A stretch of 64,000 nucleotides of DNA from Promineifilum sp019695075 (GCA_026129185.1 JAHCIO010000019.1:13101-77100), one strand, 5' to 3'. Positions 26,743 through 35,567 are shown, counted from the stretch's first letter. Notes: generated by a model from the sequence alone, not told the origin. A program made the numbers and translations.

Positions 26743-26800
26743 GATGAGTACTCCTTGTGATGTAGTGATGACAACTCGGGTTCTATTGCGCGCTCGTTCC

Positions 26801-27655
26801 TCAATCAATATCCGGCCCCAGACCTGTTCGCGCCTCATCCCTGACGCGGATGGCGGCGCGGACGGTGGCGACAGTGGCCTGGAAGACGGCCGTGGCCGAC
26901 AGCTCCGGTGCGCGCGGCCGGGGCAGGTCGATGGCGAAGCGCTCGGTAATCGTCGCCGGGCGGCCATTCATCACCAGCACCTCGTCGGCCAGCAGCACCG
27001 CCTCGCCGATGCTGTGGGTGACCATCAGCACCGTCACCGGCCGAGCCTGCCAGATGCGCAGTAGCTCCTGGGCCATGCGCTCGCGCGTCAGGGCGTCCAG
27101 CGCGCCGAACGGCTCGTCGAGCAGCAACAGGGCGGGGTGATGGACGAGGGCGCGGGCCAGGGCGACGCGCTGGGCCATGCCGCCGGAGAGCTGCGCCGGG
27201 TAGCTGCCGGCCTGGTCGGCCAGCCCGACGAGGGCCAGCGCATCGAGCACCTGGGCGGAGGTCTCAAGCGCCGTCGCGTCGTCGCCCGGCTGGGTCACGC
27301 CCACCCGCCCCAGCGAGTGGCCCGGGCCGGCGTGCATCTCCAGCGGCAGGCGGACGTTCTCGGCCACGGTGCGCCAGGGCATCAGGTTATCGCGCTGGAA
27401 GACGATGCCGATGGGGGCCTCGACGGTGCGCGGATCGTCGCCCAGCAGGCGAACGGCCCCACTGGACGGCGGCAGCAGCCCGGCGATGACGCGCAGCAGC
27501 GTCGATTTGCCGACGCCGGACGTGCCCACCAGGGCCACAAACGCGCCCACGGGGATGTCGAGCGACACGCCGGCCAGCACGTGGTCGCGCCGCCGACCGT
27601 CGTTGTCGCTGTAGGTCAGCCCCACGTCGCGCAGGGTCAGGAAGTCGGTCGTCAT
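26801..27655 (-). CDS. ABC transporter ATP-binding protein (nitrate/sulfonate/HMP type)
   Basis: A 284-residue ATPase with Walker A GTSGVGKSTLLRVIAGLL (43-60), Q-loop VFQRDNLMPWRT, signature LSGGMAQRVALARAL, Walker B LLLLDEPFGALD and H-loop MVTHSIGEAV. The QRDNLMPW Q-loop is typical of the TauB/SsuB/ThiZ group. It starts 6 bp after the substrate-binding protein gene, so the two share a transcript. The expected permease gene is missing here. A loop around residues 115-125 is slightly extended. Confidence 0.92.
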   Translation of the reverse strand: MTTDFLTLRDVGLTYSDNDGRRRDHVLAGVSLDIPVGAFVALVGTSGVGKSTLLRVIAGLLPPSSGAVRLLGDDPRTVEAPIGIVFQRDNLMPWRTVAENVRLPLEMHAGPGHSLGRVGVTQPGDDATALETSAQVLDALALVGLADQAGSYPAQLSGGMAQRVALARALVHHPALLLLDEPFGALDALTRERMAQELLRIWQARPVTVLMVTHSIGEAVLLADEVLVMNGRPATITERFAIDLPRPRAPELSATAVFQATVATVRAAIRVRDEARTGLGPDID

Positions 27656-27661
27656 GCCGCG

Positions 27662-28639
27662 CTAGGGCTGGGCGCTCTCGACGAAGTCGTTGGTGTAGAG
27701 CGCGTCGAGGTCGGGCAGCGGCGCTTGCAGCAGGCCCATGGCCAGCAGCAGGTCGTGGGTCTCCTGCCAGGCGGCGGGGTCGCCGCGGCCGAGCTGGTCG
27801 GCGCGCCACAGCTCAATGGAAGCGTCGAGCACGCCGCGCCGGCTGTCGTCCAGCCCCTCGACGTAGCCCTTGCTGATCTCGAACGCGGCGTCGGGGTCAT
27901 CGAGCGTGTCGCGCAGGCCGCGCAGGAAGGCGCGCACGAAGCCCTCCACCAACTCCGGCTCCTCGGCGATGGTCTGCTCGTTGGTCATCAGGCCGTTGGC
28001 GACCAGGTTGGCGTAGTCGGCCACGTTGATGACGTTGATGGCCTCGCCGCGCTGGGCCAACTGCACCGGCTCATTGTTGATGTAGACGACGACCGCCTCC
28101 GACTGGTCGGTCAGCAGCGATTCGACCTGGTTGAAGCCGATCTCGTTGGCGTCGATGTCGTCGAGGGTCATGTTGTTGGCGAAAAGCAGGCCGACGAGGC
28201 CGACGTAGCTGGCCCCGAAGAAGCCAGGCACGCCGACGTTGCGGCCGGCCAGGTCGGCCGGCGCGGCGATGCCCGCCGATGCCTTGCTGACGACGGCGAT
28301 GGGGTACTGCTGCCACCACTGCATGACGAAGACAACCGGCAGCCCCTCGGCGCGGGCCAGGACGGCCTGCTCGCCGCTGGCCAGGGCGAAAGGCAGTTCG
28401 CCCGCGCCCACCAGAGCGATGCCGTCGGTCTCGAAGCTGTAGTCGAACTCCAGCGCCAGCCCCTCCTCGGCGAAGTAGCCGCGCTCGACGGCAACGTAGA
28501 GCGGCGCGTACTGCGGGTCGGCCACGTAGCCCATCGGCAGGCGGATGGTGCGCAGGGTTTCCGGGGCGGTTGGGCCGGCGCAGGCGGCGAGGAGGAGCAG
28601 GGTAAGCAGGCTCAAGAGTGTTTTCGTTTTAACTTTCAC
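27662..28639 (-). CDS. NMT1/THI5-like substrate-binding lipoprotein
   Basis: A 325-residue periplasmic-binding-type protein. The signal LLSLLTLLLLAAC gives a lipidated cysteine. The mature N-terminus IRLPMGYVADPQYAPLYVAVERGYFAEEGL is the NMT1/THI5-like fold used for thiamine-pyrimidine, taurine or nitrate uptake; YINNEPVQLAQRG and ADYANLVANGLMTNEQ fit the ThiY-like subgroup. The start codon GTG at 28639 has AGAGGA 5 nt upstream. Partner of the following ATPase gene. HMP would suit the thiD gene, but substrate is inferred. Confidence 0.88.
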   Translation of the reverse strand: MKVKTKTLLSLLTLLLLAACAGPTAPETLRTIRLPMGYVADPQYAPLYVAVERGYFAEEGLALEFDYSFETDGIALVGAGELPFALASGEQAVLARAEGLPVVFVMQWWQQYPIAVVSKASAGIAAPADLAGRNVGVPGFFGASYVGLVGLLFANNMTLDDIDANEIGFNQVESLLTDQSEAVVVYINNEPVQLAQRGEAINVINVADYANLVANGLMTNEQTIAEEPELVEGFVRAFLRGLRDTLDDPDAAFEISKGYVEGLDDSRRGVLDASIELWRADQLGRGDPAAWQETHDLLLAMGLLQAPLPDLDALYTNDFVESAQP

Positions 28640-28763
28640 ATCTTCCTCTCTGTCAGACGATAACACAAGCATAGGTTATTGCACAGTGGCCCAAAAACAC
28701 CTGAGGCCTGGGGCATAATTGTGGTATCGTTAGCCCCACACTCAACCCACACGGAGTAAGAAG

Positions 28764-30788
28764 ATGACCGACAACGAAGCCGCCGCGCCGCGGCTGACTC
28801 GAGCCGATGACCTCTACCTGTTTCAATTGCCCTCCGACCCGCAGATCTCACCCGACGGCGCGCAGGTGGCCTTCTGCGTCCAGCGCGTGGAGCGCGAGAC
28901 GGAGAAGAAATACGCCAACCTGTGGCTGGCCGACAGCGACGGCGGCCGCCTACGCCAGTTCACCCACGGCAAATGGGCCGACAGCCAGCCGCGCTGGTCG
29001 CCCGACGGCCGGACGCTGGCCTTCCTGTCCAACCGCGGCAACGACGAGCAGGCCCAACTCTACCTGCTGCCGACCGACGGCGGCGAGGCCCGGCCACTGA
29101 CCGACCTGAAGGGCAACTTCGCCAACTACGAATGGTCGCCCGACGGCGCGAAGCTCGTCTGCCAGTTTCGCCGGAAGGACGCTGACGCCCTGGAGCGCGA
29201 GAAGGACGAGGCCAAGAAGAAGCTCGGCGTCTCCTTCCGCCACATCACCCGCGCCGACTACAAGTTCGACGGCGCGGGCTATCTGCCCCAAGAGCACTGG
29301 CACGTCTGGGTCATCGACGCGACGACGGGCGCGGCCACGCAACTCACCGAGGGCGACCACGACGAGACGGAGCCGCGCTGGTCGCCCGACGGGCAGAGCA
29401 TCCTCTTCGCCGCCAATCGCAGCGACCGGCCGGATATGGACCTGGACGCGACGGAGCTATACCTGATCCCGGCCGAAGGCGGCGAGGCGAAGCAACTGGA
29501 GACGCGCCCCGGCCGCAAGTTCGCCGCTGTCTTCTCGCCCGATGGGCAGCACGTGGCCTATCTGGGGCGCGACAAGCCCGGCCGCTGGTATCAGAACGCG
29601 CGGCTCTACGTGGCCCCGCTGGCCGGCGGCGGCGCGCGCGAGGTGGGCGGCGATCTGGACCTGCACCTGTCCGGGGCGACGAACGGCGACGTGTTCAACG
29701 ACTCCACGCCGTCGCTGCCGATCTGGTCGGCCGACAGCCGGCGCGTGGCCTGCGTGGCGACGACGCGCGGCAACGAGTGGCTACTCTCGCTGAATGTCTT
29801 CGAGCCGAACGACGCGCCGCAATGGCTGATCGCCGAAGCGGGCGTGCTGGGCGGCTACACCTTCGACCGGGCGCGGCAGCGCGTGGCCTACCTGTGGTCA
29901 ACGCTCGACGACCCGGCGCAACTGGTCGTCCGCGGCCTGGGCCACGACGACGCGACCGGGCCGCGAACGCTGACGGCGCTCAACCCGTGGCTGCCGGAGA
30001 TCGAGACGGGCGCGATCGAAGAGGTGTGGTTCAAGGCGTATGACGGCCACGACCTGCACGGCTGGATTCTCAAGCCGCCTGGTTTCGATCCGTCGCAGCG
30101 CTACCCGTCGATCCTGCAAATCCACGGCGGGCCGCAGACGCAGTACGGCAACATCTACATGCATGAGTTCCACTACCTGGCCGCCGCCGGCTACGTCGTC
30201 TATTGGAGCAACCCGCGCGGCAGCCAGGGCTATGGCGAGGCCGTCACCGGGGCCATCTACGGCCAGTGGGGCACGGTCGATTACGACGACGTCATGGCCT
30301 GGGCCGACACTGTAGAGAAGCGGCCCTACATCGACCCGGAGCGCATGGGCGTCACCGGCGGCAGCTACGGCGGCTACATGACCACGCTGATCATCGGCCG
30401 CACCCAGCGCTTCAAGGCCGCCGTGGCCCAGCGCGTCGTCAGCAACTTCCTCAGCTTCTACGGTTCCAGCGACCTGAACGCCGGGTTGGAGCATCTGGCC
30501 GGCACGGCCGCGCCGTGGGACGACGTTCTGACCAACTGGGCGCAGTCGCCCATCAGCGCCATCGGCAACGCCCGCACGCCAACGCTGGTCATCCACAGCG
30601 AGAACGACCACCGTTGCGACCCGGAGCAGGGCGAGCAGGTGTTCGTCGCCCTGCGCCGGCTGGGCGTTGACACCGAGTTGCTGCTGCTGCCGGGCGAGTC
30701 GCACGGCGTCAGTCGCGGCGGCCGGACCGACCGGCGCATCGCCCGGCTGGAATATATGTTGGGCTGGTTTGAGCGCTATCTGAAGTGA
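28764..30788 (+). CDS. S9-family prolyl oligopeptidase/acylaminoacyl peptidase
   Basis: A 674-residue serine peptidase. Residues about 15-390 are a WD40-like beta-propeller with repeated WSPDG(R/Q/A) motifs; residues 410-674 are the alpha/beta-hydrolase domain. The nucleophile is in GGSYGGYM near residue 533, the aspartate in HSENDHRCDP and the histidine in GESHGVS. No signal peptide, so it acts on small peptides in the cytosol. CGGAGTAAG precedes the ATG. The following FG-GAP gene overlaps or adjoins, with its own Shine-Dalgarno. Confidence 0.94.
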   Translation: MTDNEAAAPRLTRADDLYLFQLPSDPQISPDGAQVAFCVQRVERETEKKYANLWLADSDGGRLRQFTHGKWADSQPRWSPDGRTLAFLSNRGNDEQAQLYLLPTDGGEARPLTDLKGNFANYEWSPDGAKLVCQFRRKDADALEREKDEAKKKLGVSFRHITRADYKFDGAGYLPQEHWHVWVIDATTGAATQLTEGDHDETEPRWSPDGQSILFAANRSDRPDMDLDATELYLIPAEGGEAKQLETRPGRKFAAVFSPDGQHVAYLGRDKPGRWYQNARLYVAPLAGGGAREVGGDLDLHLSGATNGDVFNDSTPSLPIWSADSRRVACVATTRGNEWLLSLNVFEPNDAPQWLIAEAGVLGGYTFDRARQRVAYLWSTLDDPAQLVVRGLGHDDATGPRTLTALNPWLPEIETGAIEEVWFKAYDGHDLHGWILKPPGFDPSQRYPSILQIHGGPQTQYGNIYMHEFHYLAAAGYVVYWSNPRGSQGYGEAVTGAIYGQWGTVDYDDVMAWADTVEKRPYIDPERMGVTGGSYGGYMTTLIIGRTQRFKAAVAQRVVSNFLSFYGSSDLNAGLEHLAGTAAPWDDVLTNWAQSPISAIGNARTPTLVIHSENDHRCDPEQGEQVFVALRRLGVDTELLLLPGESHGVSRGGRTDRRIARLEYMLGWFERYLK

Positions 30789-30799
30789 GGGGAAAAGTC

Positions 30800-32095
30800 A
30801 TGAACCGGAAGTTCCGTCACCTGCTCCTGTTGCTAGCCCTGCTGGGGGCGCTGCCGGCCGTGGCCACGACCGTGGCCACTGTCCACGGCCAGACCGAGCC
30901 GCCCATCTCCACCTTCCTGCCGCTGATCGACGTCGGCGACGATTGGCAGGCGTCGGAGTACGCCACCGACATCGCCTTCGGCGACGTGGACGGCGACGGC
31001 CGCGACGAGGTGGCCATTGTCCGCAATGCCGTCATCGGGCCGCGCGTGCTGCTGCTCGATGACGCCGAAGCCGATTTCGCGCCGCTGATGACGTTCGGCG
31101 ATGCCTGGGGCGCGGGTTCCTACGCCACCAGCGTCGCCCTGGGCGACGTGGACGGCGACGGCCGGGACGAGATCGGCCTGACGCGGGCGACGTCGATCAA
31201 CGAGCGGGCCATCCTCTACGACGACGCCGCGGCCGACTTCGCCGTGCTGGAGACGTGGGGCGCGGACTGGGACACGACCGTCCACGGCGTGGCCATCGCC
31301 TTTGGCGACACCGACGGCGACGGCGAGGCCGAGGTCGTCCTGGCCCACAACGGCGGCAGCGGCCCGCGCGTCTTCGCCTACGACAGCGCCGCGGCCGGCT
31401 TCGCCTTCCTGTGGGACGCGGCCGACGACTGGGGCAACCTGGCCGTGGCCACCAGCGTCGCCCTGGGCGACGCCGACGGCGACGGCCGGGCCGAGGTCGG
31501 CGTCACCCGCCGCCACGACAGCAACGCCCGCGTCTTTCTCTTTGCCGGCGACGACGGCGAGCAGCTTTGGGCGACGGGCAACAGCTGGGGAGCCGGGGCG
31601 TGGGCAACCGACATCGCCTTTGGCAACGTCGATGCCGACGCCGCCGATGAGATCGGCGTGGCCCGGCGCAACTCGGTCAACGAGCGCGGCTTTGTCTTCG
31701 ACGATGCCGCCGCCGGCTTCGCCGTCCTGGCCCGCTTCGGCGAGTCGTGGAATACCAGCGCCTACGGCACGAGCATCGCCTTCGGCGACGTGGACAACGA
31801 CGGCCGCGACGAGGTAGGCCTGGCCCGCCAGACGACCATCAACCCGCGCTTCTACATCCACGACGACGCCCTGGCCGAGGGGCCGTTCGCCGAAATCTGG
31901 GCCGGCGGCTCGCGCTGGCCGGGCGAGGACTTCGCCACGGCCATCGCCTTCGGGCAGGTAAATGCCACGCCGGCGCTGGAGCTGGGCGTCGGCCGGCGCA
32001 CAGCCGACGGGCCGCGCGCCTGGGTCTACGCGCCCGGCTGGTCGACGCGGCTGCCGTTCATCACCGGTGGACCGGAGGAAGAACCGGGGCCGTAG
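30800..32095 (+). CDS. secreted seven-bladed FG-GAP/VCBS repeat protein
   Basis: A 431-residue protein with a Sec signal (residues 1-31, LLLLLALLGALPAVA). Seven repeats of about 52 residues follow, each with AFGDVDGDGRDEVG-like calcium-binding loops (two are degenerate: VDADAADE and QVNATPALE). This predicts a single seven-bladed propeller similar to integrin-alpha or VCBS proteins. Short acidic C-terminal tail. GAGGGG before the ATG at 30800; a longer frame starting 5 codons earlier overlaps the S9 stop. Target unknown. Confidence 0.87.
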   Translation: MNRKFRHLLLLLALLGALPAVATTVATVHGQTEPPISTFLPLIDVGDDWQASEYATDIAFGDVDGDGRDEVAIVRNAVIGPRVLLLDDAEADFAPLMTFGDAWGAGSYATSVALGDVDGDGRDEIGLTRATSINERAILYDDAAADFAVLETWGADWDTTVHGVAIAFGDTDGDGEAEVVLAHNGGSGPRVFAYDSAAAGFAFLWDAADDWGNLAVATSVALGDADGDGRAEVGVTRRHDSNARVFLFAGDDGEQLWATGNSWGAGAWATDIAFGNVDADAADEIGVARRNSVNERGFVFDDAAAGFAVLARFGESWNTSAYGTSIAFGDVDNDGRDEVGLARQTTINPRFYIHDDALAEGPFAEIWAGGSRWPGEDFATAIAFGQVNATPALELGVGRRTADGPRAWVYAPGWSTRLPFITGGPEEEPGP

Positions 32096-32101
32096 GCGAA
32101 C

Positions 32102-32962
32102 TCAGCCGCCCAGCCCCTGGTCTTGCAGCCAGTGGAGGACGACGGCGGCCGTGTCGGCCGGCGCTTCGGCGGTCAGCATATGGCCGACGCCGTCCATCTC
32201 GACGAACGTCGCCGCGGGCTGGAGGTTCTGCCACAGCGCCCACGCCTCCGGGTAGAGCGTGTCCGACTGTGTGCCGCGCACGGCCAGCGTCGGCAGCCGC
32301 AGACCGGGTAGCTCGTCCCAGACGTTGGCCGGCGGCCGGGCGTAGAAGCGCGCTTCCCACTCGCGCGGGTAGCGCAGCACCACCTCGCCCGTGGCCGGGT
32401 CGTCGCCCAGACCGTCGTTGACGTAGTCCCACAGGGCTTCGTCCGACCAGCCGGCGAAGACTGCCTTGTCGCGGAAGCGGGCGAAGGCGTCGGCGCGGCT
32501 GGGCCAGCGGTCGCGGCGGCGCAGCGCGGCCAGGACGAACGGCCGTTCGGCGGCCATCTGCGGGTGCGCCTGCACGGCCGCCAGGACGTGCGGCGGCAGA
32601 AAAACCGGCTCGATGAGGGCCAGCGCCCGGAAGCGCTCCGGCTGCCGGCGGGCGGCGATCATCGTCGCCACCGCGCCCAGCGAGTGGCCCACGCCGATGA
32701 CCTGTTCCAGCCCCTGCTGGTCGAGAAAGCGCAGCAGGTCGTCGGCGATGGCGTCCCAGGTGAAGTCGATGGCGGCCTCCGGCGGGCCGGCGGCGTCGCT
32801 GCCGGGCGACACGGGCCACAGCGGCCGGTGGTGGGCGGCCAGGACGTGGTAGTGTCCGGCCAGGTGACCCAGGAATTGCCGGAAGGAGCCGGGCGTGTAG
32901 GCATTGGGGTGGGAGAAGTGCAGCACGGGGCCGCGTCCGCCGAAGTCGTCGTAAGGGATCAT
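32102..32962 (-). CDS. alpha/beta hydrolase
   Basis: A 286-residue alpha/beta-hydrolase. The nucleophile elbow is GVGHSLGAVA near residue 95, preceded by an oxyanion HG-like region replaced here by SHPNAYTPGSF; the acid lies in RGTQSDTL and the histidine in DGVGHMLT. The TWDAIADDLLRFLDQQGLEQVIGVGHS layout is typical of haloalkane-dehalogenase-like or esterase members. Substrate unknown. The ATG at 32962 is 32 bp after the FRG gene stop, so it may be the last gene of the toxin-antitoxin operon. Convergent with the FG-GAP gene. Confidence 0.85.
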   Translation of the reverse strand: MIPYDDFGGRGPVLHFSHPNAYTPGSFRQFLGHLAGHYHVLAAHHRPLWPVSPGSDAAGPPEAAIDFTWDAIADDLLRFLDQQGLEQVIGVGHSLGAVATMIAARRQPERFRALALIEPVFLPPHVLAAVQAHPQMAAERPFVLAALRRRDRWPSRADAFARFRDKAVFAGWSDEALWDYVNDGLGDDPATGEVVLRYPREWEARFYARPPANVWDELPGLRLPTLAVRGTQSDTLYPEAWALWQNLQPAATFVEMDGVGHMLTAEAPADTAAVVLHWLQDQGLGG

Positions 32963-32994
32963 AGCAGTATCGGTATGGGTCTGTTGTCCGGCGC

Positions 32995-33786
32995 TCAACC
33001 GTTGGCGTGCGGCGTGTAATGCCGCCGCAGCCAGACGCTCAGGCCGTCGAGGCCGGGAAAGAGCACGCGCTCGGTGATGTTGGCCTGGTCGAGCTTGTCG
33101 CGAATCTCCCACTTGAGCGCCGCGGGGATGATGTAGCGAATGTGGAACTCCGGCCGCGCCGCCAGCCACTCATCCACGCGCGTCGTGGCGCTGGACATGA
33201 CCGACAGCAGCGCGTACTGGTTCACCACACGGTCATCGATCGACGGCGGTTCCAGAAAGAGCAGGCCCGGCTCGTCCTGGGCCGTGGCCAGGCCGTCGAT
33301 GCCCGGGGCGACGCGGTCGAGCATCTCCACGGTGAACAGGTCGGCGCCCTCCTTCCGCAGTTCGTTCTGCAAACGCTCCGGCAGCGCGGCGTGAACCTTG
33401 ACGTAGTCCACCGCCCAGATGACGCCGTCGCGGTCGAAGGCTTCCGTGTTGGCCGTGGCGAAGTGCATAGCCACGTAGGGCGAGAACGTCCAGTCCATCA
33501 GCCGCGTCGGCAGGCCGTGGTGCTGGGCCAGCGTCAGCCAGTTCCAGTTGGAGTCGTCGGGCACGGCGTCGCGGTGGGCATACTTGCGGAAGTTGCGCAG
33601 CAGGTGCTTCTCCAGCCGGTTATAGCCGACGCCCAGGCGCATCAGCGAGGTGGACAGGTCATAGCGCGCGTCGGACAGGCCGCGAAAGGCCAGTTGCGCC
33701 CGAAAGCGGTTGATGGTGGGCTGCCAGGCGGGCTGGAACAGCTTGTCGTGCAGGTCGAGCCAACTCTCGACGAGAATGTCGCTCAT
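32995..33786 (-). CDS. FRG-domain protein
   Basis: A 263-residue protein with an FRG domain at residues 28-105: FRGLSDARYDLSTSLMRL, WLTLAQHHGLPTRLMDWT and SPYVAMHFATAN. This domain is found in many bacterial and phage proteins without known activity. The C-terminal part has no recognised domain. Its ATG overlaps the stop of the PIN toxin gene by 4 nt, so translation is coupled to the toxin-antitoxin pair. The start at 33786 is fixed by this overlap. Confidence 0.85.
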   Translation of the reverse strand: MSDILVESWLDLHDKLFQPAWQPTINRFRAQLAFRGLSDARYDLSTSLMRLGVGYNRLEKHLLRNFRKYAHRDAVPDDSNWNWLTLAQHHGLPTRLMDWTFSPYVAMHFATANTEAFDRDGVIWAVDYVKVHAALPERLQNELRKEGADLFTVEMLDRVAPGIDGLATAQDEPGLLFLEPPSIDDRVVNQYALLSVMSSATTRVDEWLAARPEFHIRYIIPAALKWEIRDKLDQANITERVLFPGLDGLSVWLRRHYTPHANG

Positions 33787-34229
33787 GCCGTCGCGTCGTT
33801 CCAGTCGCCGATCCAGTGGACCCACTCCAGCCCGGCCGCCTGGGCCGCGGCGGCCAGGCGGCGGTCGGCGGTCCAGAAATGCGCGTCTTCGCGCGCGGCG
33901 AGGGCGAGGTACTGGGCGTCATAGGCTTTGCTCTGGCCGATGCGTCCGGCCCAATAGAGCGCTTGCTCGTGCAACTCTGCGGTTGGGGCAATGCTCTGGA
34001 CGCCAGATTCGCGCAGTTCATAGAGTATCGGCAACGCCCTCTGCTCCCGCAATTGACCGCTGGCCACGCCACGGCGAATGGCCGTTACCAACTCATACTC
34101 CATGAGCATTGGCGCGATGAGTTGTTCACCCTGCGCGATCCAATGACTGATCGCCGCTGTCGCCAGGTCTGCATAGGGTAGGGGCAACGCCAGGGCAACG
34201 ACCAGATTGGCGTCGATAACGATTGTCAT
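33783..34229 (-). CDS. PIN-domain ribonuclease toxin (VapC-like)
   Basis: A 148-residue PIN domain. Acidic active-site residues appear as IDANLVV (Asp6), MEYELVTAI (Glu), AYDAQYLALA (Asp) and FWTADRRL (Asp). It would cut RNA when not bound by the antitoxin. ATGA overlaps with both neighbours: antitoxin upstream and FRG gene downstream. The FRG partner is unusual for VapC operons. Confidence 0.9.
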   Translation of the reverse strand: MTIVIDANLVVALALPLPYADLATAAISHWIAQGEQLIAPMLMEYELVTAIRRGVASGQLREQRALPILYELRESGVQSIAPTAELHEQALYWAGRIGQSKAYDAQYLALAAREDAHFWTADRRLAAAAQAAGLEWVHWIGDWNDATA

Positions 34230-34525
34230 TCGTTCAGTCCCATCCTCTGCCAGAGTTCCTCTTCGCGCTCAGCACGATCGTTGAGGATGAGTTCGTCCGG
34301 GAACGCGCCTGATTCCAGACGAATAGCTTCACGGATTTGGGCGAGTTCGGCGATTGTCGTCAGTGTTTGCCGCTTGCGCGTTTCATCGTCACGCTCAACC
34401 AGGTAATGGGCCACAGCCTCACGGATTACTTCGGACATACTGCGCCCCTCGGCCGCGGCCAACTGCTGCAAGCTCTCGTGTTGCGCGCGCTCTAACAAAA
34501 CTTGGGTGCGATAGAGTTGGGTCAT
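34226..34525 (-). CDS. ribbon-helix-helix antitoxin
   Basis: A 99-residue protein whose first 45 residues (YRTQVLLERAQHESLQQLAA, then GRSMSEVIREAVAHYL) are a CopG/Arc-type ribbon-helix-helix DNA-binding domain. The rest would wrap the PIN toxin. It overlaps the toxin gene by 4 nt. AGAGGTG precedes the ATG by 5 nt, with a TATAAT box and a 12-bp palindrome just upstream, fitting autoregulation. Confidence 0.87.
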   Translation of the reverse strand: MTQLYRTQVLLERAQHESLQQLAAAEGRSMSEVIREAVAHYLVERDDETRKRQTLTTIAELAQIREAIRLESGAFPDELILNDRAEREEELWQRMGLNE

Positions 34526-34541
34526 AGGTCACCTCTAAGCT

Positions 34542-34566
34542 ATTATATTACATCTACACATGTGTA
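34542..34566 (-). promoter_or_regulatory. promoter and operator of the RHH-PIN-FRG operon
   Basis: On the minus strand TATAAT lies at 34547-34542. Upstream, TACACATGTGTA (34555-34566) is a perfect 12-bp palindrome in the spacer, as expected for an operator of a ribbon-helix-helix antitoxin. Confidence 0.55.
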
Positions 34567-34583
34567 TTAGCAATCTCACAATC

Positions 34584-35012
34584 TCATCGCCCAGACTCTT
34601 TGATAAGCTGATCAATCTGCTCGGTGATTTCTCGCCTTTCAAATTCCAATTGACTCAACATATCGACTAGCCTATCCATAGATAGTGACTGGGCGTAATT
34701 CTTAGTCAACTGTGTGTGCCAAGTTATGTATTGATAATAAGCTGAACGAGCAGCCGGAGAGGATGTCATGCTAACCTTTACGTTTCCCTCTGAATCGGAA
34801 ACTAAGTCCATGCTACCTAGCGCAACTATGAGTTGCGCTATTTCGTTACGCTTTCTTTCAAGCTCGTGTAAACGAGTTTGACGTTGCCAAACAGCTTCCT
34901 GGTATCTTAAGGTTCGATTTGTCACCAAGAAGCTGAAGCCTCCGGCGATTAAGGCGCCAATTAGTGTTCCTATTAATGTGAACACTCCTATGGCCACGTC
35001 TGGATTCTCCAC
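34584..35012 (-). CDS. membrane-anchored coiled-coil protein, unrecognised
   Basis: A 142-residue protein with one N-terminal membrane helix (VAIGVFTLIGTLIGALIAGG) followed by a mostly helical cytoplasmic part with coiled-coil character (QTRLHELERKRNEIAQLI and LEFERREITEQIDQLIKE). GC content is clearly lower than in neighbouring genes, which suggests recent acquisition. The start is GTG at 35012 with AGGAG about 9 nt upstream. I recognise no family. Located next to the toxin-antitoxin operon. Confidence 0.65.
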   Translation of the reverse strand: MENPDVAIGVFTLIGTLIGALIAGGFSFLVTNRTLRYQEAVWQRQTRLHELERKRNEIAQLIVALGSMDLVSDSEGNVKVSMTSSPAARSAYYQYITWHTQLTKNYAQSLSMDRLVDMLSQLEFERREITEQIDQLIKESGR

Positions 35013-35567
35013 TTAGCAACTCCTATTGAGAATAAGCTTTGGCTCAGGGGTTGATAAATTGCTAGAAAGCAGGGTTTTAGGCGCTCGCAGCAGGAGCGGC
35101 GTCAGCAGCGTGCTGCCGATGACTACTCGTTCACTGTCGACCACGCTGCGCGCTCATCGTTCAGATAGGTGGTTGTATCAATCCCTGTCACACTTCGCGG
35201 TGCAGTCCTGAAGTGACAGCCACCCAATCCTTTGGTTTGCGCCACAGAAAAAGCAGCCAATCCTGAACTGTAACAAGTAAACAATTACCCGGTTCGATTC
35301 CAAGCTCCCGTCACACGCGGTCAGACAAGCGAATCTGGTGGCTTCGATTGACCTTAACCGATCTGGGGTATGTATGCAAAGTAGCGCTGGCCACGCCCGC
35401 GCCGAGTTGAAGACCCGGGGCTACTCAACGACGGTCCCTGAACAGGCCATCAGAGGTGAACGCGCGTTGTCTGAGCCGGCCTCGGCCGGCGTCGTTGCGT
35501 AGCCCGGTTGCCTTTAGGCCCGGGCAGCCTGGTCGAACAGACAGTTTCACCACTTTGCATACACGAC
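35013..35567. other. 555-bp gap, no protein gene, lower GC
   Basis: No credible coding region. The left part (35013-35340) is unremarkable and AT-richer than the genome. The right part contains an inverted repeat that closes a 193-nt segment, described separately. GGTTCGATTCC at 35291-35301 looks like a tRNA T-loop, but no cloverleaf can be drawn around it. Confidence 0.55.
35371..35563. ncRNA. possible structured RNA or MITE closed by a 12-bp stem
   Basis: TGTATGCAAAGT (35371-35382) pairs perfectly with ACTTTGCATACA (35552-35563). Inside, GGGCTAC (35418-35424) and AACGACG (35427-35433) pair with CGTCGTT (35490-35496) and GTAGCCC (35499-35505), and GCCGGC-CTCG-GCCGGC (35475-35490) forms an apical hairpin. 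The nested layout and length of 193 nt resemble a 6S-like regulatory RNA, but terminal inverted repeats of a small mobile element would also explain it. Strand unknown. Confidence 0.4.

Noticed and set aside
35285..35320. tRNA-like T-loop word GGTTCGATTCC
   Set aside because: The flanking stem does not pair and no anticodon or acceptor arm can be drawn; likely chance or remnant.
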